A DNA stretch of 60,359 bases from Actinomycetes bacterium (GCA_029782025.1 JAKOVR010000109.1:1-60359); one strand, 5' to 3'. Positions 49,001 to 57,670 are shown, numbered from the stretch's first letter. A program made the numbers and translations. The notes: generated by a model not told the origin, from the sequence alone.

Positions 49001-51778
49001 GTCGGTGCGGGCCTGCAGGACCTCGTCCTCCGGCCGACCCCACTGGTAGTCGCCGAAGGCCGAGCCGGGCAGCAGCAGCGAGCGGCCGCCGCCGGCGTGG
49101 GCGTCGTGGTAGGCGGCGACGTCGCGCCAGTAGTCGGGGACGGCGTCGAAGCCGAGGGGCGAGACCAGCTTGCCGCCGAGGGCCGGCAGCGCCCCGAGCA
49201 CCACCACCGTCGTGGCCGCGGCCACGACCCGGGCGGCGTAGGGCGCGAGCGGCCGGAGGGAGGACACGACCGCCACGGCATGGGTGACGCCCATGGCGAC
49301 GGCGAAGGCGATCAGCGGCGTGAACTTGAAGACGTTCCGGAACATGCCGGCCGGCCCGTCGAGCAGCCCCCGGACCACCGGGGCGGCGGGGTTGCCCAGC
49401 ACGCCCCCGTACCCGGCCCCGACGGCGAGCACCCCGGCGCCGAGGACGAGGAGGAGGAAGGTGCGCTCGGGGTTGTCGCGGCGGGCGAGGCCGACCAGGC
49501 CGATGCTGGCCACGAGGCCCGACAGGAGGATGGCGGCCGGGTTGCTGACGAGGTCCCAGCCCGCCGGGATCCACGGGTCGCCGAGGTGGAGGTAGCTCAG
49601 CCAGTCGGCCGTGCCCCGAACGGCGTCGGCGGCGTCGGTGAACGCGGTCGTGGTCGCCGCCCGCTCGGTGTAGGGGAGGAAGTTGAAGCCGTACCGCTGC
49701 TGGAAGAACAGGGGCAGGAGCCACCACAGCGTGGCCAGCGCCGTGCCCGCCGCGAACCAGCCGGCCAGCGCCCGCCGCCGCGGGCCCGGCGTGCGGGTGA
49801 GGAGCCAGAGGATGGGGACGGCGAGGACGGCCGCGGTGACAGCGGCGTTGACGCCGCCGGTGAGCAGCACCGCGAGGCCGGCGAGGGCCCCGGCGCGGCG
49901 GGTGGAGCCCAGCTTGGACGCCCGCACCAGCAGCAGCAGGATCCACGGGAGGAACGCCGCGCCGGTGACCATGGCCGAGGTGTTGCCGACGCGGGCGGCC
50001 ATGTACGGCGAGAGGGCGTAGGCCAGCCCGCCGACCAGGCGCGCCGCCGGCGAGCCCAGGCCGAGCCAGTCGGCCAGGCGGGCCATGCCCCAGAACGCGG
50101 CGATCAGGAGGGCGGCCATGAACAGGCGCTGGATCAGCCACACCGGCAGCCCCAAACCGTGGCCCAGCAGGTAGAACGGCCCCATCGGGAACAGGTAGCC
50201 GACGGCCTGGTTCTGGACGTGGCCGAAGTCGGCCGCCGGCTCCCACAGGCTGAAGGTGCGGGCGAGGAACCGGCCGGGATCGAGGGCGACGTCGAGCTTG
50301 GTCTCGTGCACGATCCGGCCCGGTTGCTGGAGGACGCACAGCAGCGCCAGCCCCGCCGACACGGCGAGGAGCCACGCCCGGGGCGTGCGGTCCCCCAACG
50401 GGCGCGGCCCGTCGGCCCCACCGGGCGGCGACAGCGGCTCGGCCGCCGAGCGGACGGGGCCGGTGGTGGCGGCGGTGGTGGTGCGGACGACGGCGCGGTC
50501 GCCCCGGAGGTCGATCTCGGTGCCCGACCCGTCGTTGGCCACCGCCGCGGCCCCGACCGCGGCGCCGGCCGTCCCGCCGGTGGCGGCGAGGCTCGCCGTC
50601 CAGTGCGCCCGCCGCTCGCGGGGCCGGTCGAAGGGGGTGGCCCGGGCCACCCGCCGAAGGTTGTGCAGCATCGAGGCCAGCGCCGCGGCCTGGCCCACGA
50701 CCACAGCCGCGGCCAGCCGAGCGGGGCCGGCGTCGGCGGCCGGCGCGGAGAGGGCCAGCACGCCGACCGCCGCCACCAGCCCGACGACGGGTGGCGCGGT
50801 CAACGCGTCGCTGTCCTTGACGATCAGGATCTGGCCGCCGACCCAGGTGGCGGCGGCCATCGCCATCGCCAGCCCGAGCACGGCCACGAGGAGCACGTCG
50901 GGATCGCCCTTGCCGAGCAGGGCGCCGATCAGCGGCGCCGCGGCGGTGAGCGCGGCCGCCAGCCCCACCCCGGCCGCGGCCGTCAGGGCGACGGGCCGGC
51001 GCAGCGAACGCCACCCGTGCCGGGCCGCCGCCCCGGGGATGACCACCCACCCCGCCGCCATCAGCGCCAGGTACACGCCCTTGGCCGGGAGGGCGGCCAC
51101 GGCGTAGCGGTCGGCGGCGGCCCCGCCGAGGAGGCGGGGGGCGAGCAGCACGTCGAGGTGGATGGCCACGGTCAGGGCGGCGAGCGCGGCGAGGGTGGCC
51201 GGCACCGCCGCCGGCTCGTGCCGGGCCGCCCGGTCGTAGCGCAGCGTGGCCCAGGCCGCGACCATGGCCACGAGGAGAGCGAGGGCCACCCCGACGGCAC
51301 CCCACAGCCAGCCGAGGGCGATCCCGGCGACGACGCGGGCGGCGGCCTCCACCAGGTGGTTGACCGCCAACCGCCGATGCCGGGCCATGGCGATCAGCTC
51401 GCCCCGGCCGACGGCGACCGCCAGCGCCGGCACCACCTGCAGCACGGGCAGGGCCACGGCGAGGACGGGGAGGTGCAGGGCGGTGGCCAGCACCGGCGAC
51501 GCCAGCAGCGCCGCCAGGCCGAGCGGCCGCAGCGTGGCCCAGGGCAGGTCGGTCGAGATGACGGCGGCGGCCCGGCGAGCCCCGGCGACGGACTGCACCG
51601 CCACCGGGAGCACGGCGCAGACGAACGAGAGGCCGAGGACGCCCGACACGGCGGCCAGCTCGCCGGGGGCCAGATGGCGGCTCAGCACCGCCACGGTCAC
51701 CATCGACGACGAGGCGACGGCCACCACGCTGGCCCAGAAGGCGACGACCGCGACCCGCCCCTCCGACGGCGCGCTCAC
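46016..51778 (-). CDS. Flippase-like / AftD-like alpha-arabinofuranosyltransferase fusion
   Basis: 1920 residues in one uninterrupted frame. Residues 1-395 are a polysaccharide-flippase-like polytopic domain (12 or so helices, 'VTVAVLSRHLAPGELAAVSG' near the start). A linker to about 465 leads to an AftD-like GT-C glycosyltransferase core ('WLLAVSAGLALLCVLQQPGR', 'GRFLARTFSLWEPAADFGHV', 'ALSPYMAARVGNTSAMVTG'). Two discoidin/CBM-like modules follow near 1169 ('RAFDGDPSTAWVAG') and 1381 ('NLLDGDPGTAWIAQP'), then C-terminal membrane helices (about 1710-1850). AftD uses decaprenyl-phospho-arabinose to add alpha-linked arabinose on the outer face. The fusion to a flippase may couple export and arabinosylation. 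Function inferred from family and context. Confidence 0.85.
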   Translation of the reverse strand: MSAPSEGRVAVVAFWASVVAVASSSMVTVAVLSRHLAPGELAAVSGVLGLSFVCAVLPVAVQSVAGARRAAAVISTDLPWATLRPLGLAALLASPVLATALHLPVLAVALPVLQVVPALAVAVGRGELIAMARHRRLAVNHLVEAAARVVAGIALGWLWGAVGVALALLVAMVAAWATLRYDRAARHEPAAVPATLAALAALTVAIHLDVLLAPRLLGGAAADRYAVAALPAKGVYLALMAAGWVVIPGAAARHGWRSLRRPVALTAAAGVGLAAALTAAAPLIGALLGKGDPDVLLVAVLGLAMAMAAATWVGGQILIVKDSDALTAPPVVGLVAAVGVLALSAPAADAGPARLAAAVVVGQAAALASMLHNLRRVARATPFDRPRERRAHWTASLAATGGTAGAAVGAAAVANDGSGTEIDLRGDRAVVRTTTAATTGPVRSAAEPLSPPGGADGPRPLGDRTPRAWLLAVSAGLALLCVLQQPGRIVHETKLDVALDPGRFLARTFSLWEPAADFGHVQNQAVGYLFPMGPFYLLGHGLGLPVWLIQRLFMAALLIAAFWGMARLADWLGLGSPAARLVGGLAYALSPYMAARVGNTSAMVTGAAFLPWILLLLVRASKLGSTRRAGALAGLAVLLTGGVNAAVTAAVLAVPILWLLTRTPGPRRRALAGWFAAGTALATLWWLLPLFFQQRYGFNFLPYTERAATTTAFTDAADAVRGTADWLSYLHLGDPWIPAGWDLVSNPAAILLSGLVASIGLVGLARRDNPERTFLLLVLGAGVLAVGAGYGGVLGNPAAPVVRGLLDGPAGMFRNVFKFTPLIAFAVAMGVTHAVAVVSSLRPLAPYAARVVAAATTVVVLGALPALGGKLVSPLGFDAVPDYWRDVAAYHDAHAGGGRSLLLPGSAFGDYQWGRPEDEVLQARTDTPWGVRSLIPLGSAGATRFLDGVDATVARGGSPALGPALARAGVGLVIVRNDLQWRQWGTPRPADVERAMQTAGLRRVAGFGPRLGERVDGPGPADALDALVTAGERDRQSVEVYEVPGGTLVSSVAAAQVPVVSGGPEAVLTLEEQQLDAGAAILAGDLPDQKVPGFSLGTTWIRTDTLTRRDTEFGLSRDNTGAVLAPSEAAAGGGPVEQLAVYDPKRDPAPARHETVAEWRGIAGVGASSYGSWLYGIPEAGPDRAFDGDPSTAWVAGSPTTSVGEWLRVDLAAPTALPYVDVVPLADGPWRPTITELGVRTDAGSDVVALAPGAASTRVPLPAGPTTSITLTIAGVDGERADTARAAIADVALPGITPHRSLRLADDAPVGGGASGANGVIVLRRSATAPGSLLRRDEEADLDRRVAIRDETGYGASGWAAPVPSPALTGLLVGQADLSISASSTLGDLPDHAAVNLLDGDPGTAWIAQPVPSDRAAVLAPAGGPVAGPAAGRGAVAVAALSPATDADPTVTVRWSGARRIDALRVVPVPGLPRPGDVRVTAADGTARTATVDADGWARFEPVQTDALTLSFPTVVGSTSGGAGSAGSGPGLVTFGIADLEVPGLAGLRPPAFDDAVPVHIPCGEGPVAMVDGMSVPFRLDTTIGALRRLTPVPVTSCADQPLVLGAGDHAIEGGRGAAPLVLDTLVLEPSGSIRPTVSDARPAQVVPGAWDAEQRRIQVGSGAATVVVVAENANSGWQATMNGAPLTAVRIDGWKQGYLVPAGAAGVVELTYAPGGAYRVALLLGALLALLLAAAAAMPDRGRRVPPLGVSARELRGTLAWALVSGAALWIGGVAGVVGLGLVVVARRRWPAVVPWLGPSLFLAAIVGVAVFPGRFPADRAGAFSPVVQLLAVLGVTAVLGALVPVTAARRRRAGADDGLLVLASPEPAGAAHEAAEPPAAAAISMRAVVTPGLHGCLPDDLSLDPPDLVGTAPGGGHR

Positions 51779-53604
51779 GGGTGGTCCTCGCGGGCCCGGA
51801 ACACGACGGCGAGGTTCCACGTCGCCACCTCGCGAAGGCCAGGGACGTCGCTGATCCAGCGCACCCGGTCCGGCAGGTAGCGGGGACCGACCCACAGCAC
51901 CTCGAGCTCGGGATGCCGGCGGAACCACCGCCGGACCTGCCCGATGTGCACCGGGTGGAGGCTCCGGCCGAAGCGGTTCTTCGGATCGGCGCCGTGCCGG
52001 GCACGGTACCGGCGGACGGCCCGCTCCCCGCCGAGGTAGTGCCACGGCGAGGTCTCGTGGCCGCCCCAGGGCGACCACCAGTTGGTGAAGGTGAGGTAGC
52101 CGAGGCCGCGGCCCGGGCGCAGCACCCGCGCCATCTCGGCCAGCATGGCCTCGGGGTCCGGTACGTGCTCGAGCACGTTGGAGCTGTGGCACAGGTCGAC
52201 CGAGCCCGAGGCGATGGGCAGGCGACAGCCGTCGCCCTGCACGGCGACGTCGGGCGAGCGGTCGTGCAGCAGCAGCTCGTCGAAGGCGTACTCGACGACG
52301 GCGCAGGTGGCCCCGGCGTCGCGGAGGGCCTCGGCCGTGTAGCCCGGTCCACCCCCGACGTCGACGGCGCGGGCACCGTCGAGGTCCATGAGCGACCGGA
52401 GGTGGGCCACGGTGTCGGCGGCGAGGAACGTGTAGAAGCGATCCGGATCGACCTGCTCCCGGCGGAACAGCGACAGCAGCTCCCGGCTGCGGGCCAGCGT
52501 GGCGCCGCGGGGCGCCGGCCGGCGAACGACGCGGCGCGGGGTCCGGGCCGAGGCGATGGCCGCCCCCGCCGCCTTCTCGAAGGCGTCGACCGCGGCGTCC
52601 CAGCTGAACTCCCGGGCCCGCACCTGCGCCCGCTCCCCCAAGGCCCGGCGGCGCTCGTGGTCCTGGGCCAGGGCGATCCAGCGGGCCACGAAGTCGTCGG
52701 GGTCGGCGGCCAGCTCCCCGGTGACGCCGTCGACGATGGTGTCGCGCACCCCGACGACGTCGAACCCGAGCGCCGGGGTGGCCTGGGCCGCGGCCTCCAT
52801 GATCACGAGGCCCCACCCCTCCTGGAGCGCGGGATGGACCAGCAGCCAGGATGAGCCCAGCAGCTCCCGTTTGGTGGCCTCGTCCACCCGGCCGGTGAAG
52901 GTGACCCCGGCACCGGCGCGGGCCGACAGCGCCGCCAGCTCCGGTCCGTCCCCGGCCACCACCAGCCGGCCGCCGGTCACCGGGCGCACCCGCTCCCAGA
53001 GGTCGAGCAGCAGGTCCACCCGCTTGTTCGGCGCCAGCCGGGCGAGCGCCAGGAAGGTGGGCTCGACCGACCGGGGCGGTGTCGGCGCGAAGGCGTCGGC
53101 GTCGAGCCCGTTGTGCATCAGGTGCACCTGGGCGCCGTCGAGGCCGAGGGCCACGAGCCGGTCCCGGGACGACGCCGAGATGGTGAGGAAGTGGTGGTGC
53201 CGGTAGGCCGCCGGCATGACGCGGCATTCGATGGCCCGGCCGACACGGGCCACCGGCGGCGGGAAGTAGTGGCCCCACTGCTCGTCGTGGACGTGGTGCA
53301 CCAGGGCGAGGGACGGCCCGCGGCGCCAGATCGGCGCGAAGAACGGCATGCCGTTGACCACATCGACCACCAGGTCGGCATCGGCGAACCGCCGGGCGTG
53401 CACGACCGGGGCCTTGGCGTACTGCCCGTAGGTCGATCCGAGGTCGACCACGCCGTAGGGCCGGGGGGCGACCGGGCCCCCGCAGGCCAGCGTGACTCGG
53501 TGGCCGCGGGCCTGGAGCTGGCGGGCGAGGGTGTCGACCACGACCTCGCTGCCGCCGGCGTTGGGATGGGCGAGATCACGCCACGCGAAGAAGACGATGT
53601 GCAC
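51775..53604 (-). CDS. GT4 glycosyltransferase fused to a SAM methyltransferase
   Basis: 609 residues. Residues 1-370 form a GT-B glycosyltransferase of family 4: 'GGSEVVVDTLARQLQARGH', 'VHLMHNGLDADAF' and 'VDEATKRELLGSSWLLVHPA', with Glu-x7-Glu-like 'EGWGLVIMEAAAQATP'. Residues about 400-609 are a class I methyltransferase: 'AVDVGGGPGYTAEALRDA', 'VQGDGCRLPIASGSVDLC' and 'SNVLEHVPDPEAMLAEM'. It should transfer a sugar from NDP-sugar or a polyprenyl sugar, then methylate a product. GTG 53604 starts 11 bp after the GT2 stop. Its stop overlaps the next gene start (GTGA). Confidence 0.85.
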   Translation of the reverse strand: MHIVFFAWRDLAHPNAGGSEVVVDTLARQLQARGHRVTLACGGPVAPRPYGVVDLGSTYGQYAKAPVVHARRFADADLVVDVVNGMPFFAPIWRRGPSLALVHHVHDEQWGHYFPPPVARVGRAIECRVMPAAYRHHHFLTISASSRDRLVALGLDGAQVHLMHNGLDADAFAPTPPRSVEPTFLALARLAPNKRVDLLLDLWERVRPVTGGRLVVAGDGPELAALSARAGAGVTFTGRVDEATKRELLGSSWLLVHPALQEGWGLVIMEAAAQATPALGFDVVGVRDTIVDGVTGELAADPDDFVARWIALAQDHERRRALGERAQVRAREFSWDAAVDAFEKAAGAAIASARTPRRVVRRPAPRGATLARSRELLSLFRREQVDPDRFYTFLAADTVAHLRSLMDLDGARAVDVGGGPGYTAEALRDAGATCAVVEYAFDELLLHDRSPDVAVQGDGCRLPIASGSVDLCHSSNVLEHVPDPEAMLAEMARVLRPGRGLGYLTFTNWWSPWGGHETSPWHYLGGERAVRRYRARHGADPKNRFGRSLHPVHIGQVRRWFRRHPELEVLWVGPRYLPDRVRWISDVPGLREVATWNLAVVFRAREDHP

Positions 53605-53615
53605 GGTGCCCCGGA

Positions 53616-54575
53616 TCAGTGCGAGGCCGCCGGCGACCGAAACCCGGTCACGACCGTCGGGGCCGTCCGGGCGCCGGCGACGAGGGCCGGGCCGGGGCTG
53701 TCGGTGAGGTCGATGACCAGCTCCGGACGACCGGGGTGGGCCGGCCGGGGCGAGGGGCCGCCGAGGACACCGGGGCTCGACGCCGACGCCGGGTCGGGGC
53801 GGTGGACCATCGTCGTCGCCAACTGGCGCACCCGCCGACGGATGCGCACGATGTCGCCGAGCATGCGGCGGGCGTCGCGCAGCGGGCGAACCGATCCGCC
53901 CGCCTCCTCCTGCCAGCCCACGGCCACCTCGGCGGCGCGGTACCCCAAGAGCTCGGCCAGGGCCAGCACCTCGACGTCGAAGGCGAAGCCGTCGACCTCC
54001 CCCAGGTGGAAGAGCATCTTGGCCACCGGCGCCCGGAAGGCCTTGAACCCGCACTGGGTATCGGAGGCGGCCACGCCGGCGACCCCGCAGGCCACGTCGT
54101 TGAAGACCTTGCTGCTGAGCCGGCGCAACGACCGCTCGTACACCGCCCGCGAGCCGGCCACCGCCCGCGAGCCGAGCGCGATGTCGGCGTGCTCGAGCGC
54201 GCCGACCAGCCGGGGGAGGTCGGCGATGTCGGCGCTCAGGTCGGCGTCCATGAAGACGATGACGTCCCCGGTGGCCACGGCGACACCGGCCCGCACGGCC
54301 GCGCCCTTGCCCCGGTTCCACGGGAGGCGGACCACGGTGGCCGACGGCCATCCGTCGAGGTGGCGCACGGCCACGTCGGCGGTGGCATCGGTGCTGCCGT
54401 CATCGACGACGATGACCTCGACGGGTTGGAGGAGCCGCAGGCCGGCTTCCAGCGCCGGCAGCGACACCGACAGGCGAGCCGCCTCGTTGTACGCCGGGAT
54501 GACGATGCTCACGTTCTGCAACGATCGAAGACCCCCTGGGACCTGCCCATGTCGCGCATAGGTCGTTCGGACCAT
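53616..54575 (-). CDS. GT2 glycosyltransferase, polyprenyl-phosphate type
   Basis: 319 residues. Domain GT-A with 'VSIVIPAYNEAARLS', 'EVIVVDDGSTDATADVA' and 'VIVFMDADLSADIADLP' (the DxD metal site). 'ASDTQCGFKAFR' is typical of dolichyl- or polyprenyl-phosphate glycosyltransferases of the DPG/DPM type. No membrane anchor is visible; the last about 60 residues are Pro/Ser-rich. It may prepare a lipid-linked sugar for the AftD-like protein. ATG 54575 is close to the expected transcription start (leaderless). An internal GTG at 'VSIVIPAYNE' is an alternative. Confidence 0.85.
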   Translation of the reverse strand: MVRTTYARHGQVPGGLRSLQNVSIVIPAYNEAARLSVSLPALEAGLRLLQPVEVIVVDDGSTDATADVAVRHLDGWPSATVVRLPWNRGKGAAVRAGVAVATGDVIVFMDADLSADIADLPRLVGALEHADIALGSRAVAGSRAVYERSLRRLSSKVFNDVACGVAGVAASDTQCGFKAFRAPVAKMLFHLGEVDGFAFDVEVLALAELLGYRAAEVAVGWQEEAGGSVRPLRDARRMLGDIVRIRRRVRQLATTMVHRPDPASASSPGVLGGPSPRPAHPGRPELVIDLTDSPGPALVAGARTAPTVVTGFRSPAASH

Positions 54576-54588
54576 GCCGCCCAGGAAC

Positions 54589-54617
54589 GTTTACATCGAT
54601 CGATGGCACAATGTCAA
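54589..54617 (-). promoter_or_regulatory. Promoter of the envelope glycan operon
   Basis: On the minus strand TTGACA (54617-54612), 17 nt and GTAAAC (54594-54589). The predicted start is about 54582, leaving about 6 nt before ATG 54575, so the mRNA is nearly leaderless. The site lies in an unusually AT-rich patch. Confidence 0.5.
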
Positions 54618-54718
54618 CCGTCACATATTGACCCTCTATGGAAAATTCCTCCGGCGGGCCCGCACCGCCCGCATGCGCGGTCGGGCGACCACCGGCGGTC
54701 ACGAAGGACGGGCCGACG

Positions 54719-56224
54719 TCAGAGCAGCGAGGCCCAGAGCTCGCGGCGGGGCCGCTCGGGATCGTCCACCACCTCGGCGTCGAGGTCGAGGCGCATGGTG
54801 GCGCGACGGTCGGTGTCGTAGGACGGCCACGGCCCGGTGACGTCGTTGGACGGATCGCCGGTGCGGGCGAAGGCCAGCCAGCTCTCCTGGAAGGCGTCGA
54901 CGAGCGAGGCCGGCGGGTTGGGCCCGAGCAGCATGGCCAACCCGGCGGCGTGCAGGTCGCCGAAGACGAAGGGCACGTCGAGGGCGTGACAGCACCCCAT
55001 GGCCCCACCCATGCCGGGGCTCGGCCAGGTGAACAGGTAGGAGAAGGTGGGCGAGCCGTTGGCCACGAGCGCCTCGGCCAGGCGGATGGCGGGCTGGCGG
55101 AACACGGCGTCGGTGACGGCGGCCCCGAAGAGGGATTTGGGCGGGAGGTCGGGGAACTCGTCCCGGTAGACCGCCACGGCGGCGGCGCCGTCGCCGAAGA
55201 GCTTGGAGAACCGGCGCTCGAGGTGGGCGTCGTCGACCTCGTGGGTGTCGAGGAAGGAGAAGAGGTTCCACTCGTCGAGGCACGTCCCCACCAGCACCGG
55301 GACGTCGGCGGCCGAACCGCCGACCACCGCGTCGATCGGGGCCTCGGGCAGCGTGCGGCCGTCGACCACGGGCTGGAACGGCAGGCGGAGGCTCGTGCTC
55401 GCCCCCATCTGACCCTCGACGTCGGTGAAGAAGGCCATCGTGAACGCCTGCTGGAGATCGACGATCTGCTGGGCCGACAGCGCCTGGAGCTGGGCCACGG
55501 AGGTGACCCCGGCGTGGGCGAGGAACTGCTGGGCCACCTCGGCGGCGTGGCCGGCCGGGGAGGCGTTGTGGGCGGCCCCGCTCTGGGGGATCGCCTTGTG
55601 GAACAGGCCGCGTGCGGCCGGGGTGCCGAGCAGGGTGCCCACGCTCATGCCGCCGGCGGACTCCCCGAAGATGGTGACGTTGTCCGGGTCGCCACCGAAG
55701 GCGGCGATGTTGTCGCGCACCCAGGTGAGCGCGGCGATCTGATCGAGGATGCCGAGGTTGCCCGAGTCGGGGTAGGCGGGGTCGACGTCGGCGAGGTGGA
55801 GGAACCCGAGGGCCCCGAGGCGGTAGTTGAGGGTGACGACCACGACGTCGCCGCGGGCGGCCAGGTAGGAGCCGTCGTATCCCGCGGCCGATCCCGAGCC
55901 GAGCACGAAGGCACCGCCGTGGATCCAGACCATCACGGGCCGGCGGGCGTCGTCGACGGCCGGCGTGAACACGTTGAGGAAGAGGCAGTCCTCGCTCTGG
56001 GGCTCGGGCTGCGCGCCCAGCATCATGGCCATGAAGTCGAACTGCGGGGCGATGGGGCCGTAGCTGTCGGCCACCCGTACCCCGCGCCACGGGTCGGGCG
56101 GCGCCGGAGCCAGGAAGCGACGGGCCCCGTCGACCGGCGCCGCGTACGGGATGCCGGCGAAGCGGAGCACCCCGCCGTGCGCTCGGCCTTCGATCTCGCC
56201 CTGGTCGATGCGGGTGCGGGTCAT
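54719..56224 (-). CDS. Type B carboxylesterase
   Basis: 501 residues. 'FAGIPYAAP', 'EDCLFLNVF', oxyanion 'WIHGGAFVLGSG', nucleophile elbow 'TIFGESAGGMSVGTLLG', acid in 'TCLDEWNLFSF' and base in 'CCHALDVPFVFGD' match carboxylesterase type B (PF00135). No signal peptide is visible, so it is probably cytoplasmic. It hydrolyses ester bonds of unknown small molecules. ATG 56224 has AGAGGGGG just upstream, identical to the leader of the haloalkane dehalogenase gene at 40829. Confidence 0.9.
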   Translation of the reverse strand: MTRTRIDQGEIEGRAHGGVLRFAGIPYAAPVDGARRFLAPAPPDPWRGVRVADSYGPIAPQFDFMAMMLGAQPEPQSEDCLFLNVFTPAVDDARRPVMVWIHGGAFVLGSGSAAGYDGSYLAARGDVVVVTLNYRLGALGFLHLADVDPAYPDSGNLGILDQIAALTWVRDNIAAFGGDPDNVTIFGESAGGMSVGTLLGTPAARGLFHKAIPQSGAAHNASPAGHAAEVAQQFLAHAGVTSVAQLQALSAQQIVDLQQAFTMAFFTDVEGQMGASTSLRLPFQPVVDGRTLPEAPIDAVVGGSAADVPVLVGTCLDEWNLFSFLDTHEVDDAHLERRFSKLFGDGAAAVAVYRDEFPDLPPKSLFGAAVTDAVFRQPAIRLAEALVANGSPTFSYLFTWPSPGMGGAMGCCHALDVPFVFGDLHAAGLAMLLGPNPPASLVDAFQESWLAFARTGDPSNDVTGPWPSYDTDRRATMRLDLDAEVVDDPERPRRELWASLL

Positions 56225-56332
56225 GGGGTCCCCCTCTGCCGACGGTCCGCGGAGCCTACCGGCCGCGCTCATCGCCGGCGACGAGCGGTCGGCGCCCCGG
56301 GGCTCCCCGGCCCGGGGGTAGCGTCACCGGCC

Positions 56333-57619
56333 ATGAGCGAACCCGGGTACTGGCACAGCCCCTGGCCGGCCGAGGACGCGGGCCCGCGCCGCCTCGCCAC
56401 CACCCGCACCGGGCATCCGCCCCGCGGCCCGCTCGAGGTCACGGCCCGGACCGCTCTCGGCGGGACGATGTGCGTGCTGCGCGACGAGGGCGAGGTGTTC
56501 CTTCTCACCCACACCCTCGGCGGGTCCGACACCACCAGCCGGGTGGAGCGCATCGACGCCCGCACCCTCGAGCCCATCGACATCTCCGACGACCTCCCCG
56601 GCGGGCCGTTCTGGCCCGGCGGGATGGCCGCCCACGCCGACGGGTCGCTCTATGTCACGTACGGGCGCTGGTGCCACCGGCTCGGGCCCGACTGCTCGGT
56701 CCTCGCTCGCCGCGAGCTCCCCCGCGAGCGCCCGTACAACTCGCTGGTGGTCCTCTCCGACGGCACCCTCGTCATGAAGGACATCGGGTCGCGCCAGGAG
56801 CGGGTCGGCGGGATCCTCCGCCAGCCCGACGAGCACCCCGGGGCCGGCCTGGTGTTCCTCGCCCCCGGCACGCTGGAGGTGATCGCCCTGGTGGACCTCC
56901 CCGAGCCGTCGATCGCTCGGCTCGGCACCGACGGCGGCGACACCGTGGTGGTCGTGGGCGACGAGTCGGTGTGGACCGTCCGCCTGGCCGACGGCGGGCC
57001 CGAGATCGAGGAGCTGGCCCGGTACCGCACGCTCGACGGCCAGACCTACGGATGGGACCCGGTGGTCACCCCCGACGGCGTGTGGTTCCTCGACAACGGC
57101 GCCGGCTCCGAGGACATGGCCGGCCGGGGCCACTTCACCGGCCTCCACACCGACGACCCCGCCGCGCCCCCGCTGCACCTCGTGCGCGTCGGCTGGTCCG
57201 GGGAGGTGCTGCCCACCCCGGTGTGCGGCCGCCCCGGCGGCATCGTGGCCAACCCCCCGATCGTCGACACCGACCGCCGCATCGCCGTCGGCTACGACTC
57301 GGGCAACGGTGCGCTGGCGGCATGGCGCTACGACGGCGACGTGGCCGCGGGGCTCACGCCGCTGTGGCAGCGGGCCCAGGGCCACGGCTCGCACCTCGTG
57401 CTGTGGGCCGACGACGGGGTGCTGCTGACCGGCGACTTCGACGCGGCCAAGGGCACCGACGGCGTCGTGCTCCTCGACATCGAGGAGGGCGAGGAGCTCG
57501 GCCGCGTCGCCACCGGGTCGCCGGTGCAGAGCGTGCTGTTCCCGGCCCCCGGCTGGCACGACGACGCCTACGTGGTGAGCTTCACCACCGTGGCCCGCGT
57601 GCACGGGCGCGGGGCCTGA
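56333..57619 (+). CDS. Hypothetical beta-propeller-like protein
   Basis: 428 residues without signal peptide or membrane segment. Strand-rich blades with conserved-looking 'GGMAAHADGSLYVTYGRWCH', 'YNSLVVLSDGTLVMKDIGSR' and 'TYGWDPVVTPDGVWFLDNG' suggest a six- or seven-bladed propeller. I do not recognise a specific family. ATG 56333. It is divergent from the carboxylesterase gene (108 bp apart), so a shared function is possible but not shown. Confidence 0.72.
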   Translation: MSEPGYWHSPWPAEDAGPRRLATTRTGHPPRGPLEVTARTALGGTMCVLRDEGEVFLLTHTLGGSDTTSRVERIDARTLEPIDISDDLPGGPFWPGGMAAHADGSLYVTYGRWCHRLGPDCSVLARRELPRERPYNSLVVLSDGTLVMKDIGSRQERVGGILRQPDEHPGAGLVFLAPGTLEVIALVDLPEPSIARLGTDGGDTVVVVGDESVWTVRLADGGPEIEELARYRTLDGQTYGWDPVVTPDGVWFLDNGAGSEDMAGRGHFTGLHTDDPAAPPLHLVRVGWSGEVLPTPVCGRPGGIVANPPIVDTDRRIAVGYDSGNGALAAWRYDGDVAAGLTPLWQRAQGHGSHLVLWADDGVLLTGDFDAAKGTDGVVLLDIEEGEELGRVATGSPVQSVLFPAPGWHDDAYVVSFTTVARVHGRGA

Positions 57620-57670
57620 CCGGCACGGGCGCCAGCGGGCCACGCCGAGGCCGGCACCCGACCGACCGGA

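Noticed and set aside
53616..54821. Plus-strand frame opposite the GT2 gene
   Set aside because: It is a shadow of a confident GT2 gene and its residues are Arg/Gly/His-rich without motifs.
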